From Streptomyces globosus (GTDB lineage: Bacteria > Actinomycetota > Actinomycetes > Streptomycetales > Streptomycetaceae): a stretch of 64,000 nt of DNA. Shown piece after piece: positions 23,960 through 31,576 of the stretch (the first letter of the stretch is position 1; each line of letters begins with the position of its first letter). Location of the stretch: positions 5,337,501 to 5,401,500 of the forward strand of contig NZ_CP030862.1 in the NCBI RefSeq assembly GCF_003325375.1, written 5' to 3'. A program made the translations under genes and the position numbers. Below the pieces are notes generated by a model. That model made no database searches, had not been told where the DNA came from, and saw nothing but the letters and a program-made list of their open reading frames with translations.

Positions 23960-24927
23960 AGTGTGTTCGTCTCCGCGTTCCGGGCCGGGTCAGTCTGCTT
24001 GATGCCGGCCGGCAGGAAGCCGGTCTGCCCCTTCTCGGCCAGTTCCTTCAGGTGCGCCCGGTACTCCTCGGGCGAGACGACCTTGACGTTGAAGAGCATC
24101 CGGGAGTGGTCGACGCCGCAGAGCTCGGCGCACTTGCCCATGAAGACGCCCTCCTGGGAAGGCGTGACCTCGAAGACGTTGGTGTGGCCCGGGATGACGT
24201 CCTGCTTGAAGAGGAACGGAACCACCCAGAAGGAGTGGATGACGTCGTTCGACGACAGGATGAAGCGGACCTTCTCGCCCTTGGGCAGGTAGAGGGTCGG
24301 GCCGGGGTTCCCGGTCTCCGGGTTCCGGTCGGCCGGGATGCCCTTCTGGTAGACGCCTTCGGCGCCCGCCGGGAAGTCCTTGGTGTAGCGGTCCGGGATG
24401 CTGGCGAGCTCCTTGGGAACCGCGCCGGCCTTCGGGGTGGCCGCGTCGCCGTCGACGTCCTCGATGTAGTTGAAGCCCCAGCTCCACTGGAAGCCGACCA
24501 CGTTGATGGTGTGCGCCGGCTTCGAGAGGGCGAGGAGCTTGGACTCGTCACGCGCGGTGAAGTAGAACAGCACCGAGACGATGATGAGCGGGACCACGGT
24601 GTACAGCGCCTCGATGGGCATGTTGTACCGGGTCTGCGGGGGGACCTCCACCTTCGTCCGGCTACGCCGGTGGAAGATGACGCTCCACAGGATCAGGCCC
24701 CAGACCAGGATGCCGGTGACCAGAGCGGCCGCCCAGGACCCCTGCCACAGGGACAGGATGCGAGGCGCCTCCTCCGTGACCGGGTAGGGCATCCCGAGGC
24801 GGGGGAAGTCTTTCCATGTGTACGAGCAACCAGTGGCGGTCGCCAGGACCACGCCCGCAGTCAGCGCCTGCAGCAGCTTCCGCCGCATCGGGCGCCGCGG
24901 CGAGCGGTCGGAGCCGTAGGGACTCAC
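23956..24927 (-). CDS. ctaC: cytochrome c oxidase subunit II
   Basis: A 323-residue lipoprotein-like subunit with lipobox ATGC, two membrane helices (about 50-75 and 95-115) and a periplasmic cupredoxin domain. The CuA ligands are in VIHSFWVVPF and CAELCGVDHSRM. It takes electrons from QcrC. The GTG start is preferred: GGAAGG lies 6 bases upstream and the basic N-terminus (SPRRPMRRK) gives a proper signal. It is first in ctaC-ctaD-ctaF. An inverted repeat lies upstream. Confidence 0.96.
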   Translation of the reverse strand: MSPYGSDRSPRRPMRRKLLQALTAGVVLATATGCSYTWKDFPRLGMPYPVTEEAPRILSLWQGSWAAALVTGILVWGLILWSVIFHRRSRTKVEVPPQTRYNMPIEALYTVVPLIIVSVLFYFTARDESKLLALSKPAHTINVVGFQWSWGFNYIEDVDGDAATPKAGAVPKELASIPDRYTKDFPAGAEGVYQKGIPADRNPETGNPGPTLYLPKGEKVRFILSSNDVIHSFWVVPFLFKQDVIPGHTNVFEVTPSQEGVFMGKCAELCGVDHSRMLFNVKVVSPEEYRAHLKELAEKGQTGFLPAGIKQTDPARNAETNTL

Positions 24928-25007
24928 GTAGCGCCTTCCCGAGAGTCTCGGCCCGCGCGGCCGGCCGCGGCCGTGTTCGGGTCGGTCGCCGGCCCTGACG
25001 CAGGCAG

Positions 25008-25036
25008 GGGTTTGGATGTTTATGCGGACCAAACCC
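25008..25036. promoter_or_regulatory. inverted repeat upstream of ctaC
   Basis: GGGTTTGG and CCAAACCC around 13 A+T-rich bases, in the divergent region between ctaC and the desulfurase gene. It is the only A/T-rich patch here, a likely operator-promoter for ctaCDF. The rest of the 295-base gap shows nothing else apart from the -10 box at 25211. Confidence 0.45.
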
Positions 25037-25210
25037 TACTGGACGCTATTTGGGGTCGCGCGGGGAGGGTGCCCAACGCGCCGCTACTGCCCCCGAAGGG
25101 ATGGATCCGCCGTACGGGGGACGGGCGGGCACCGGCCGAACGGCCGTGTGGGGGCGGCTTCTGACGGCCCCTGCGCACCGGGCGGGCGCGGCGCCCGCGG
25201 ACCGCTGCCT

Positions 25211-25216
25211 TACCGT
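25211..25216 (+). promoter_or_regulatory. candidate -10 box of the desulfurase-TusA gene
   Basis: TACCGT, 6 bases before the ATG, no ribosome-binding site. Confidence 0.5.
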
Positions 25217-25222
25217 GACGGG

Positions 25223-26602
25223 ATGCCGTACTTCGACACCGCGTCCACCGCTCCGCTGCACCCCGTGGCCCGGCAGGCGCTGGCGGCCGCCCTCGACGAG
25301 GGCTGGGCGGACCCCGCCCGGCTGTACCGGGAGGGCCGGCGTGCGGCGCTCCTGCTGGACGCGGCGCGCGAGGCGGCGGCGGAGGCCGTCGGCTGCCGCG
25401 CCGACGAGCTCGTGTTCACCCCTTCGGGGACACAGGCGGTCCACTCCGGCATCGCGGGCGCACTCGCCGGGCGCCGGCGCACCGGCCGGCACCTGGTGGT
25501 GTCCGCGGTCGAACACAGTTCGGTGCTCCACGCGGCCGACGTGCACGCCGCCGCGGGCGGTTCGGTGGCGCAGGTGCCGGTCGACCGCAGCGGCACCGTC
25601 ACCGCCGGGGGGTACGCGGACGCGCTGACCGCGTCGACCGCGCTGGCCTGCCTGCAGTCCGCCAACCACGAGGTGGGCACGGTGCAGCCGGTGGCCGAGG
25701 TCGCGGACGTCTGCGCGGAGGCCGGGGTCCCGCTGCTGGTGGACGCCGCCCAGTCGCTCGGCTGGGGGCCGGTGGAGGGCGCCTGGTCGGTGCTCGCGGC
25801 GAGCGCCCACAAGTGGGGCGGCCCGCCCGGCGTCGGACTGCTGGCGGTCCGCAAGGGTGTCCGGTTCTCGCCGCAGCACCCGGCGGACGAGCGGGAGTCG
25901 GGCCGCTCCCCCGGCTTCGTGAACCTCCCGGCCGCCGTCGCGGCCGCGGCCTCGCTGCGGGCGGTGCGCGCCGAGGCGGAGGCGGAGGCGGCCCGACTGC
26001 GGGTCCTGGTGGACCGGATCCGGCGGCGCGTGGCCCGGCTCGTGCCGGACGTGGAGGTGGTCGGCCACCCGGACCGGCGGCTGCCGCACCTGGTGACGTT
26101 CTCCTGCCTGTACGTCGACGGGGAGACCCTGCTGCACGAGCTGGACAAGGCGGGCTATTCGGTCTCCTCCGGCTCCTCCTGCACCAGCTCCACCCTGACG
26201 CCGAGTCACGTGCTGCGCGCGATGGGGGTGCTGTCGGAGGGGAACGTACGGGTGTCCCTGCCGCCGGGGACGACTGCGGAGGACGTCAACGGCTTCCTGG
26301 AGGTGCTGCCCGCCGCGGTGGCGCGGGTCCGGGCCGCCCTGGGTTCGCCCGAGGCGGAGCCCGTGGAGCCGGTCGCGGACTCGGTGGAGGTCGACGCGCT
26401 GGGGCTGCGCTGCCCGCAGCCGGTGATCGAGCTGGCCCGGGCCGTCCGCACGGTCCCGGTCGGCGGGACCGTCACGGTGGTGTCGGACGACGAGGTGGCC
26501 CGGCTGGACGTCCCGGCGTGGTGCTCGCTGCGCGGCCACGACTACCTGGGCGAGGAGCCGCGGCCGCAGGGGACGGCGTACACGGTGCGCCGCCGGAGCT
26601 GA
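25223..26602 (+). CDS. cysteine desulfurase fused to TusA-like sulfur carrier
   Basis: A 459-residue two-domain protein. Residues 1 to about 370 are a NifS/IscS-type PLP enzyme: EHSSVLHA, the Asp of LLVDAAQSLGW, Lys in ASAHKWGGPPGVG and the persulfide Cys loop SSGSSCTSSTLTPSHVLRAMG. The last 75 residues are a TusA/SirA domain with LGLRCPQPVIELARAV, whose Cys accepts sulfur. The fusion would pass persulfide sulfur intramolecularly to an unknown acceptor (tRNA thiolation, molybdopterin or other). It is divergent from ctaC. The mRNA is probably leaderless. Confidence 0.92.
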   Translation: MPYFDTASTAPLHPVARQALAAALDEGWADPARLYREGRRAALLLDAAREAAAEAVGCRADELVFTPSGTQAVHSGIAGALAGRRRTGRHLVVSAVEHSSVLHAADVHAAAGGSVAQVPVDRSGTVTAGGYADALTASTALACLQSANHEVGTVQPVAEVADVCAEAGVPLLVDAAQSLGWGPVEGAWSVLAASAHKWGGPPGVGLLAVRKGVRFSPQHPADERESGRSPGFVNLPAAVAAAASLRAVRAEAEAEAARLRVLVDRIRRRVARLVPDVEVVGHPDRRLPHLVTFSCLYVDGETLLHELDKAGYSVSSGSSCTSSTLTPSHVLRAMGVLSEGNVRVSLPPGTTAEDVNGFLEVLPAAVARVRAALGSPEAEPVEPVADSVEVDALGLRCPQPVIELARAVRTVPVGGTVTVVSDDEVARLDVPAWCSLRGHDYLGEEPRPQGTAYTVRRRS

Positions 26603-26607
26603 ACCGG

Positions 26608-26633
26608 GGCCGGCGCCCGCGGGGGCGCCGGCC
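26608..26633. terminator. bidirectional terminator
   Basis: An 11-bp stem (GGCCGGCGCCC) with a four-base loop between the convergent desulfurase and kinase genes. Confidence 0.7.
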
Positions 26634-26647
26634 GGCGGGGTGCCCGG

Positions 26648-27625
26648 TCAGGCGGCCAGGTGGGCGCGGACCTCGGCCGCGGCGTCCTCGCCGTAGGCCT
26701 TGGTGAAGCGCTCCATGAAGTGGGCGCGCGCCAGGGTGTACTCCTGGGTGCCGAGCGTCTCGATCACGAGGGTGGCGAGCATGCAGCCGACCTGCGCGGC
26801 GCGCTCCAGGCCGACGCCCCAGCCGAGGCCGGCCAGGAAGCCGGCGCGGAAGGCGTCGCCGACGCCGGTCGGGTCGACCTTGGCGGTCTCCTCCGGGCAG
26901 CCGACGGTGATGGTCTCCTCGCCGGCCCGCTCGATGCGGACGCCGCGGGAGCCGAGGGTGGTGACGCGGGTGCCGACCTTGGCGAGGATCTCCTCGTCGC
27001 TCCAGCCGGACTTCGACTCGATGAGGCCCTTCTCGTACTCGTTCGAGAAGAGGTACGTCGCGCCCTCCATCAGGGTGCGGATGTTCTCGCCGTCCATGCG
27101 GGCGATCTGCTGGGAGAAGTCCGCGGCGAAGGGGATCCCGCGGCTGCGGCACTCCTCGGTGTGGCGGAGCATCGCCTCGGGGTCGTCGGCGCCGATGAGG
27201 ACCAGGTCGAGGCCGCCCACGCGGTCGGCGACGGCCTTGAGCTCGATCAGGCGGGCCTCGCTCATCGCGCCCGTGTAGAAGGAGCCGATCTGGTTGTGGT
27301 CGGCGTCGGTGGTGCAGACGAAGCGCGCGGTGTGCAGGACCTCGGAGATGCGCACCGAGGAGGTGTCGACGCCGTGCCGGTCCAGCCAGGCGCGGTACTC
27401 GTCGAAGTCGGAGCCGGCCGCGCCGACGAGGACCGGGCGCAGGCCCAGCTGGCCCATGCCGAAGCAGATGTTCGGGCCGACACCGCCCCGCCGGACGTCG
27501 AGGTTGTCGACGAGGAAGGAGAGGGAGACCGTGTGCAGCTGGTCCGCGACCAGCTGGTCGGCGAAGCGGCCGGGAAAGGTCATGAGGTGGTCGGTGGCGA
27601 TGGAGCCGGTGACTGCGATGCGCAC
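26648..27625 (-). CDS. PfkB-family carbohydrate/adenosine-type kinase
   Basis: A 325-residue ribokinase-fold enzyme. N-terminal RIAVTGSIATDHLM and GGVGPNICFGMGQLG bind the sugar. The C-terminal PfkB signature VDPTGVGDAFRAGFLAGL supplies the catalytic Asp and anion hole. The closest family I recognise is mycobacterial AdoK (adenosine kinase), which sits in the same place near ctaC in M. tuberculosis. Sugar specificity cannot be read directly. The GTG has AGGAG about 10 bases upstream. A perfect palindrome overlaps the promoter. Confidence 0.88.
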   Translation of the reverse strand: MRIAVTGSIATDHLMTFPGRFADQLVADQLHTVSLSFLVDNLDVRRGGVGPNICFGMGQLGLRPVLVGAAGSDFDEYRAWLDRHGVDTSSVRISEVLHTARFVCTTDADHNQIGSFYTGAMSEARLIELKAVADRVGGLDLVLIGADDPEAMLRHTEECRSRGIPFAADFSQQIARMDGENIRTLMEGATYLFSNEYEKGLIESKSGWSDEEILAKVGTRVTTLGSRGVRIERAGEETITVGCPEETAKVDPTGVGDAFRAGFLAGLGWGVGLERAAQVGCMLATLVIETLGTQEYTLARAHFMERFTKAYGEDAAAEVRAHLAA

Positions 27626-27651
27626 GGCGTGGATGCTCCTGCGGTAAGGCG

Positions 27652-27670
27652 AGCGTTGACAGTCAACGCT
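27652..27670. promoter_or_regulatory. perfect palindrome upstream of the PfkB kinase
   Basis: AGCGTTGAC, one base, GTCAACGCT, 26 bases before the GTG. On the minus strand a TAGCGT -10-like hexamer overlaps its outer arm. A bound repressor would block initiation. Confidence 0.5.
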
Positions 27671-27745
27671 ACCCCGTCGCGGACCTGCCGCCGACCCCAC
27701 GAAACTACCCCGTAGTAGCCCTTTCTCCGCGCGGCGGTGCGGGCC

Positions 27746-27751
27746 TACGGT
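27746..27751 (+). promoter_or_regulatory. candidate -10 box of small protein gene
   Basis: TACGGT, 6 bases before the ATG at 27758. Confidence 0.45.
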
Positions 27752-27757
27752 GCCCCC

Positions 27758-27979
27758 ATGACCTCTACCGATGGATTCGGCTACGGAGAGTACGCGGTCG
27801 ACACGCGGCCCGGTTTCGCGCGGCTGCTCGGAGACTGCGCCAGGATGGCCCCGCACTGGGCGGTCCCGGCGGGCCCCCGGCCTGACAGGGTGGCGCCGTC
27901 CCGGATCCACGGGGTGCGCGTCCCTGCGGCCTCGGCCCGCCTGATCGCCTCCACGGCGCAGTACGGCGACGGCGAGTAG
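27758..27979 (+). CDS. small hypothetical protein
   Basis: A 73-residue soluble protein not assigned to a family. It has an aromatic N-terminus (TDGFGYGEYAVDTRPGF) and a basic, Ala-rich C-terminal half. There are no cysteines other than one in DCARM, and no membrane segment or signal. A leaderless-type promoter and Streptomyces-like third-position G+C support it as real. It precedes the membrane-anchored gene at 28057 by 77 bases but has its own promoter. Confidence 0.6.
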   Translation: MTSTDGFGYGEYAVDTRPGFARLLGDCARMAPHWAVPAGPRPDRVAPSRIHGVRVPAASARLIASTAQYGDGE

Positions 27980-27988
27980 GGGTTCGAC

Positions 27989-28014
27989 GGAACCGGTTTC
28001 GCGTCTGTTCCGTC
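27989..28014 (+). promoter_or_regulatory. candidate ECF-sigma promoter
   Basis: GGAAC (27989-27993), 17 bases, then CGTC (28011-28014), matching the shape of SigE-type ECF promoters. The -35 element also forms an inverted repeat with GTTCC at 28007-28011. Confidence 0.45.
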
Positions 28015-28056
28015 CCACCCGCATCAGCCACGGCGATACGGGCGAAGGAGCAAGCG

Positions 28057-29478
28057 GTGACGAGCGAACAACCCGAGACATCACGCGGCACACGGCGGCG
28101 GCCGGCCTGGGCCGTCGGCTCCATCGCCGCCGCCGTGCTGCTCGCCGGCGGCGGGACGGCGTACTGGGCGTCGGCCGCGCAGGGCGGCGGCCGTGAGGGC
28201 GGCGGGTCCGCGGCGTCGGCGCCGCGGGTGGCGCCGAGCCCGTCCGGGCCGGGCATCGCCCCGGGCGAGCCGGACCCGCAGGGCGGCGGGGTCACCTACC
28301 GGGCCGCCGGGAAGCTGCCGGAGGCGCCGGCGGCGGCGCCGTCGTACGCGGCGTCCGGGGAGGTCTCGGCCGAGGAGGCGGGCCGGCTCGCGGCGGCCCT
28401 CGGCCTGACGGGCGAACCGCGGCGGGTGGGCGACACCTGGCGGGCCGGGGAGGGCGCGGACGGCTTCGGGCCGCGGCTGACGGTGACCCGGACGGCGCCC
28501 GGGACCTGGAGCTTCTCCCGCTTCCACGGCGGGGGCGGCACGGGCGACGACTGCGAGCGCGGCAAGGACACCTGCGGGCCGGCCACGCTTCCGCGGGGCG
28601 GGGACGGCGGGGCGGGCTCGGGCAGGCCGGTGTCGGAGGAGGCGGCGAAGGCCGCCGCGGCCCCGGTGCTGGCCGCGGCCGGGCAGTCCGGTGCGGCGCT
28701 GGACGCCCGCCTGGTGCAGGGCTCGGTCCGCGTGGTGGCCGCCGACCCGGTGGTCGACGGGCGGCCCACCAAGGGCTGGACCACGCAGGTCAGCGTCGGC
28801 CCGGACGGCCAGGTGGTGGCCGGGAGCGGCGAGCTGAAGGCCCCGGTGCGCGCCGGCGAGCAGCGGGTGGTCGGGGCGGCGGAGGCGCTGGCCCGGCTGA
28901 ACCGCTCCTCGGGCGGCCCGGACCGGACGGGGCCGAGCGGCTGCGCCTCGGCGGTGCCGCTGACCACGGACGACCCGGTGGGCCCGGGTGAGACGCCGCC
29001 GTGCGACCCGGAGCCGCGGCCGATGAAGCCGCCGCGGACGGAGACGGTGACGGGCGCGGTGCTGGGGCTGGCGGCGGGGACGGTGAACGGGGCCCGCGGG
29101 CTGGTGCCGGCCTGGCACTTCCAGGTGGCCGGAAAGGACGGTGCGCCCGCGCACACGGTGGTGCAGCCGGCGGCGGAGGGCGGGCAGGCCGTGCCCGCCC
29201 CGTCGGGCGCGCGCACGGTGCCGGGGTTCTCGTACGCGGAGGCCGGCCGGAAGCTGACGGTGAACTTCTGGGGCGGGGTGTGCAGCACCTACGCGCTGGA
29301 GGCGCGGGAGGAGGCCGGTTCGGTGACGGTGCGGATCACGGAGACACCGATCGATCCGGGCCGGGCCTGCATCCTGATCGCGCAGGAGATGAGCGTGTCG
29401 GCGACGCTGGAGCAGCCGCTGGGCTCGCGCGCGGTGGTGGACGCGAACTCGGGGAAGCCGCTCCCCCGGCAGGGGTAG
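28057..29478 (+). CDS. large membrane-anchored extracytoplasmic protein of unknown function
   Basis: A 473-residue protein with one N-terminal membrane helix (AWAVGSIAAAVLLAGGGTAYW, about 17-38) and a long outside region. A Gly/Ala/Pro-rich linker is followed by folded, strand-rich segments. Cys pairs (DDCERGKDTC; GCASAV with PPCDP; VCSTY with RACI) could form disulfides. I do not recognise a domain. The GTG has AAGGAG 8 bases upstream. The ECF-like promoter suggests envelope-stress control. It ends at a shared terminator with erpA. Confidence 0.8.
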   Translation: MTSEQPETSRGTRRRPAWAVGSIAAAVLLAGGGTAYWASAAQGGGREGGGSAASAPRVAPSPSGPGIAPGEPDPQGGGVTYRAAGKLPEAPAAAPSYAASGEVSAEEAGRLAAALGLTGEPRRVGDTWRAGEGADGFGPRLTVTRTAPGTWSFSRFHGGGGTGDDCERGKDTCGPATLPRGGDGGAGSGRPVSEEAAKAAAAPVLAAAGQSGAALDARLVQGSVRVVAADPVVDGRPTKGWTTQVSVGPDGQVVAGSGELKAPVRAGEQRVVGAAEALARLNRSSGGPDRTGPSGCASAVPLTTDDPVGPGETPPCDPEPRPMKPPRTETVTGAVLGLAAGTVNGARGLVPAWHFQVAGKDGAPAHTVVQPAAEGGQAVPAPSGARTVPGFSYAEAGRKLTVNFWGGVCSTYALEAREEAGSVTVRITETPIDPGRACILIAQEMSVSATLEQPLGSRAVVDANSGKPLPRQG

Positions 29479-29496
29479 CCGCGGCGGGGCACGCAC

Positions 29497-29540
29497 AGAG
29501 GCCCCCGGCAGCGTCCTGCGGGACGGTGCCGGGGGCCTCT
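29497..29540. terminator. bidirectional terminator
   Basis: A 14-bp stem (AGAGGCCCCCGGCA) extended by an inner CGTCC/GGACG stem, between two convergent genes. Confidence 0.85.
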
Positions 29541-29569
29541 GCTCTGCTTCCGCGGGCCCTGGCGGGGGC

Positions 29570-29926
29570 TTAGCTGAAGGAGTCGCCGCAGGCACAGGAG
29601 CCGGTGGCGTTGGGGTTGTCGATCGTGAAGCCCTGCTTCTCGATGGTGTCGACGAAGTCGATCGAGGCGCCCTGGAGGTAGGGGGAGCTCATCCGGTCCG
29701 TGACGACCTTCACGCCGCCGAAGTCCTTGACGACGTCGCCGTCGAGGGAGCGCTCGTCGAAGAAGAGCTGGTAGCGCAGGCCGGAGCAGCCGCCGGGCTG
29801 GACGGCGACGCGGAGCGCCAGGTCATCGCGGCCCTCCTGCTCCAGCAGGGTCCTGACCTTCTCGGCGGCGGCGTCGGACAGGAGGATGCCGTCGCTCACA
29901 GTGGTCTTGTCGTCCTGTACGGACAT
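29570..29926 (-). CDS. erpA: iron-sulfur cluster insertion protein ErpA (HesB/IscA family)
   Basis: A 118-residue A-type carrier. The three cluster-binding cysteines are in PGGCSGLRY and near the C-terminus in GSCACGDSF. The second of two close ATGs is taken as the start because GGAG lies 9 bases before it but only 3 bases before the first. It delivers Fe-S clusters to apo-enzymes. The divergent neighbour nadA encodes a 4Fe-4S enzyme, which makes the placement sensible. Confidence 0.94.
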   Translation of the reverse strand: MSVQDDKTTVSDGILLSDAAAEKVRTLLEQEGRDDLALRVAVQPGGCSGLRYQLFFDERSLDGDVVKDFGGVKVVTDRMSSPYLQGASIDFVDTIEKQGFTIDNPNATGSCACGDSFS

Positions 29927-30157
29927 CTGCATTCACTCCCGAAGTGGGCGGCTCCCGGCCGGCAGGCAGGGAAACGTCGGACTCTTGCCGTCGGTGGCAA
30001 CGAGCGGGGGCGCGGATTCATTCCGGACCCGGCGCGTGTTCCAGACATTCATGCTCGCACACCGGCGCGGACCGGCGGGCCCGGCGCGGGGAGGGGTTCG
30101 CCACGGGGCGAATGCGTCACATCGACACTATCGGCATCGTCAAAGTGACGTGAACCG

Positions 30158-30183
30158 GCTATCATAGATAGCGTCAAATAGAC
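30158..30183. promoter_or_regulatory. operator-like repeats upstream of nadA
   Basis: GCTATC ATA GATAGC (30158-30172), directly followed by GTC AAATA GAC (30173-30183). This A+T-rich patch overlaps a plausible -10 box (TATCAT or TAGATA) about 70 bases before nadA. It is a good candidate site for a NAD-biosynthesis repressor. The rest of the 317-base erpA-nadA gap shows nothing else. Confidence 0.5.
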
Positions 30184-30243
30184 GAAAAGTCGAAGCAGAC
30201 GCTTCCAGAAGTCCCTTGTCGCAGAACAGAAAGGGTGCGTGTC

Positions 30244-31422
30244 GTGACCACCGCCCAGCCCTTGGACGTCCAGCCGACGCCCCTTGCCCTGCTGCTGCTC
30301 GGCCGCGAGGCCGACCCCAAGAGCGAGCGCGGCGTGGAGTGCCCGGGCGACCTCCCCTCGCCGTCGGACCCCGACCTGGTCGCGCGCGCCCGCGCCGCCA
30401 AGGAGAAGCTCGGCGACAAGGTCTTCATCCTCGGGCACCACTACCAGCGGGACGAGGTCATCGAGTTCGCCGACGTCACCGGCGACTCCTTCAAGCTGGC
30501 CCGCGACGCCGCCGCCCGGCCCGAGGCCGAGTACATCGTCTTCTGCGGCGTCCACTTCATGGCCGAGTCCGCGGACATCCTGACCGGCGACGACCAGAAG
30601 GTCGTCCTGCCGGACCTGGCCGCAGGCTGCTCGATGGCCGACATGGCCACCGCCGAGCAGGTCGCGGAGTGCTGGGACGCGCTGTCCGAGGCCGGCATCG
30701 CCGACGTGACGGTCCCCGTCTCGTACATGAACTCCTCCGCCGACATCAAGGCCTTCACCGGCAAGCACGGCGGCACCATCTGCACCTCGTCCAACGCGAA
30801 GAAGGCCCTGGACTGGGCGTTCGAGCAGGGCGAGAAGGTGCTCTTCCTGCCGGACCAGCACCTGGGCCGCAACACCGCCGTCCGCGACATGGGCATGTCC
30901 CTGGACGACTGCGTGGTCTACAACCCGCACAAGCCGAACGGCGGCCTGACCGCCGAGCAGCTGCGCGACGCGAAGATGATCCTGTGGCGCGGCCACTGCT
31001 CCGTGCACGGCCGCTTCTCGCTGGACTCCGTCAACGACGTCCGCGCCCGCATCCCCGGCGTGAACGTGCTGGTGCACCCCGAGTGCAGGCACGAGGTCGT
31101 CGCGGCCGCCGACTACGTCGGCTCGACGGAGTACATCATCAAGACGCTGGAGGCGGCCCCGGCCGGCTCGAAGTGGGCCATCGGCACCGAGCTGAACCTC
31201 GTCAAGCGCCTGGCGAACCGTTTCGCCCCGGAGGGCAAGGACGTCGTCTTCCTCGACCGGACGGTGTGCTTCTGCTCGACGATGAACCGCATCGACCTGC
31301 CGCACCTGGTCTGGGCGCTGGAGTCCCTCGCCGAGGGCACCCTCGTCAACCGGATCCAGGTGGACAAGGAGACCGAGAGCTTCGCGAAGCTCGCCCTGGA
31401 GCGGATGCTCGCGCTCCCGTAG
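30244..31422 (+). CDS. nadA: quinolinate synthase A
   Basis: A 392-residue 4Fe-4S enzyme that condenses iminoaspartate and dihydroxyacetone phosphate to quinolinate, the precursor of NAD. The candidate cluster cysteines are in VFCGVHFMAES, GHCSVHGRF and the C-terminal CFCSTMNRI. LGHHYQRDEV and HPECRHEV are family signatures. The GTG at 30244 is chosen over 30235 because AAGG lies 9 bases before it. nadB/nadC do not follow, so it is a single-gene transcript here. Confidence 0.95.
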   Translation: MTTAQPLDVQPTPLALLLLGREADPKSERGVECPGDLPSPSDPDLVARARAAKEKLGDKVFILGHHYQRDEVIEFADVTGDSFKLARDAAARPEAEYIVFCGVHFMAESADILTGDDQKVVLPDLAAGCSMADMATAEQVAECWDALSEAGIADVTVPVSYMNSSADIKAFTGKHGGTICTSSNAKKALDWAFEQGEKVLFLPDQHLGRNTAVRDMGMSLDDCVVYNPHKPNGGLTAEQLRDAKMILWRGHCSVHGRFSLDSVNDVRARIPGVNVLVHPECRHEVVAAADYVGSTEYIIKTLEAAPAGSKWAIGTELNLVKRLANRFAPEGKDVVFLDRTVCFCSTMNRIDLPHLVWALESLAEGTLVNRIQVDKETESFAKLALERMLALP

Positions 31423-31466
31423 CCCGGTATCCCGGCCCGCACGCGGGCCGGAGGCGCCGAAAGCAC

Positions 31467-31515
31467 CGAAAGGGCCGCTCCCGCCCCCCGGCAGGGGACG
31501 GGAGCGGCCCTTTCG
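31467..31515. terminator. bidirectional terminator
   Basis: A perfect 17-bp stem (CGAAAGGGCCGCTCCCG) between convergent nadA and the RND exporter gene. The outer A/T pairs supply a T run in both directions. Confidence 0.88.
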
Positions 31516-31576
31516 CCTGCGGCCTCCGGTGTCCTCCGGGGCCCGCACGCCGTGTGCGGGCCCCGGCCGGCAGCGG

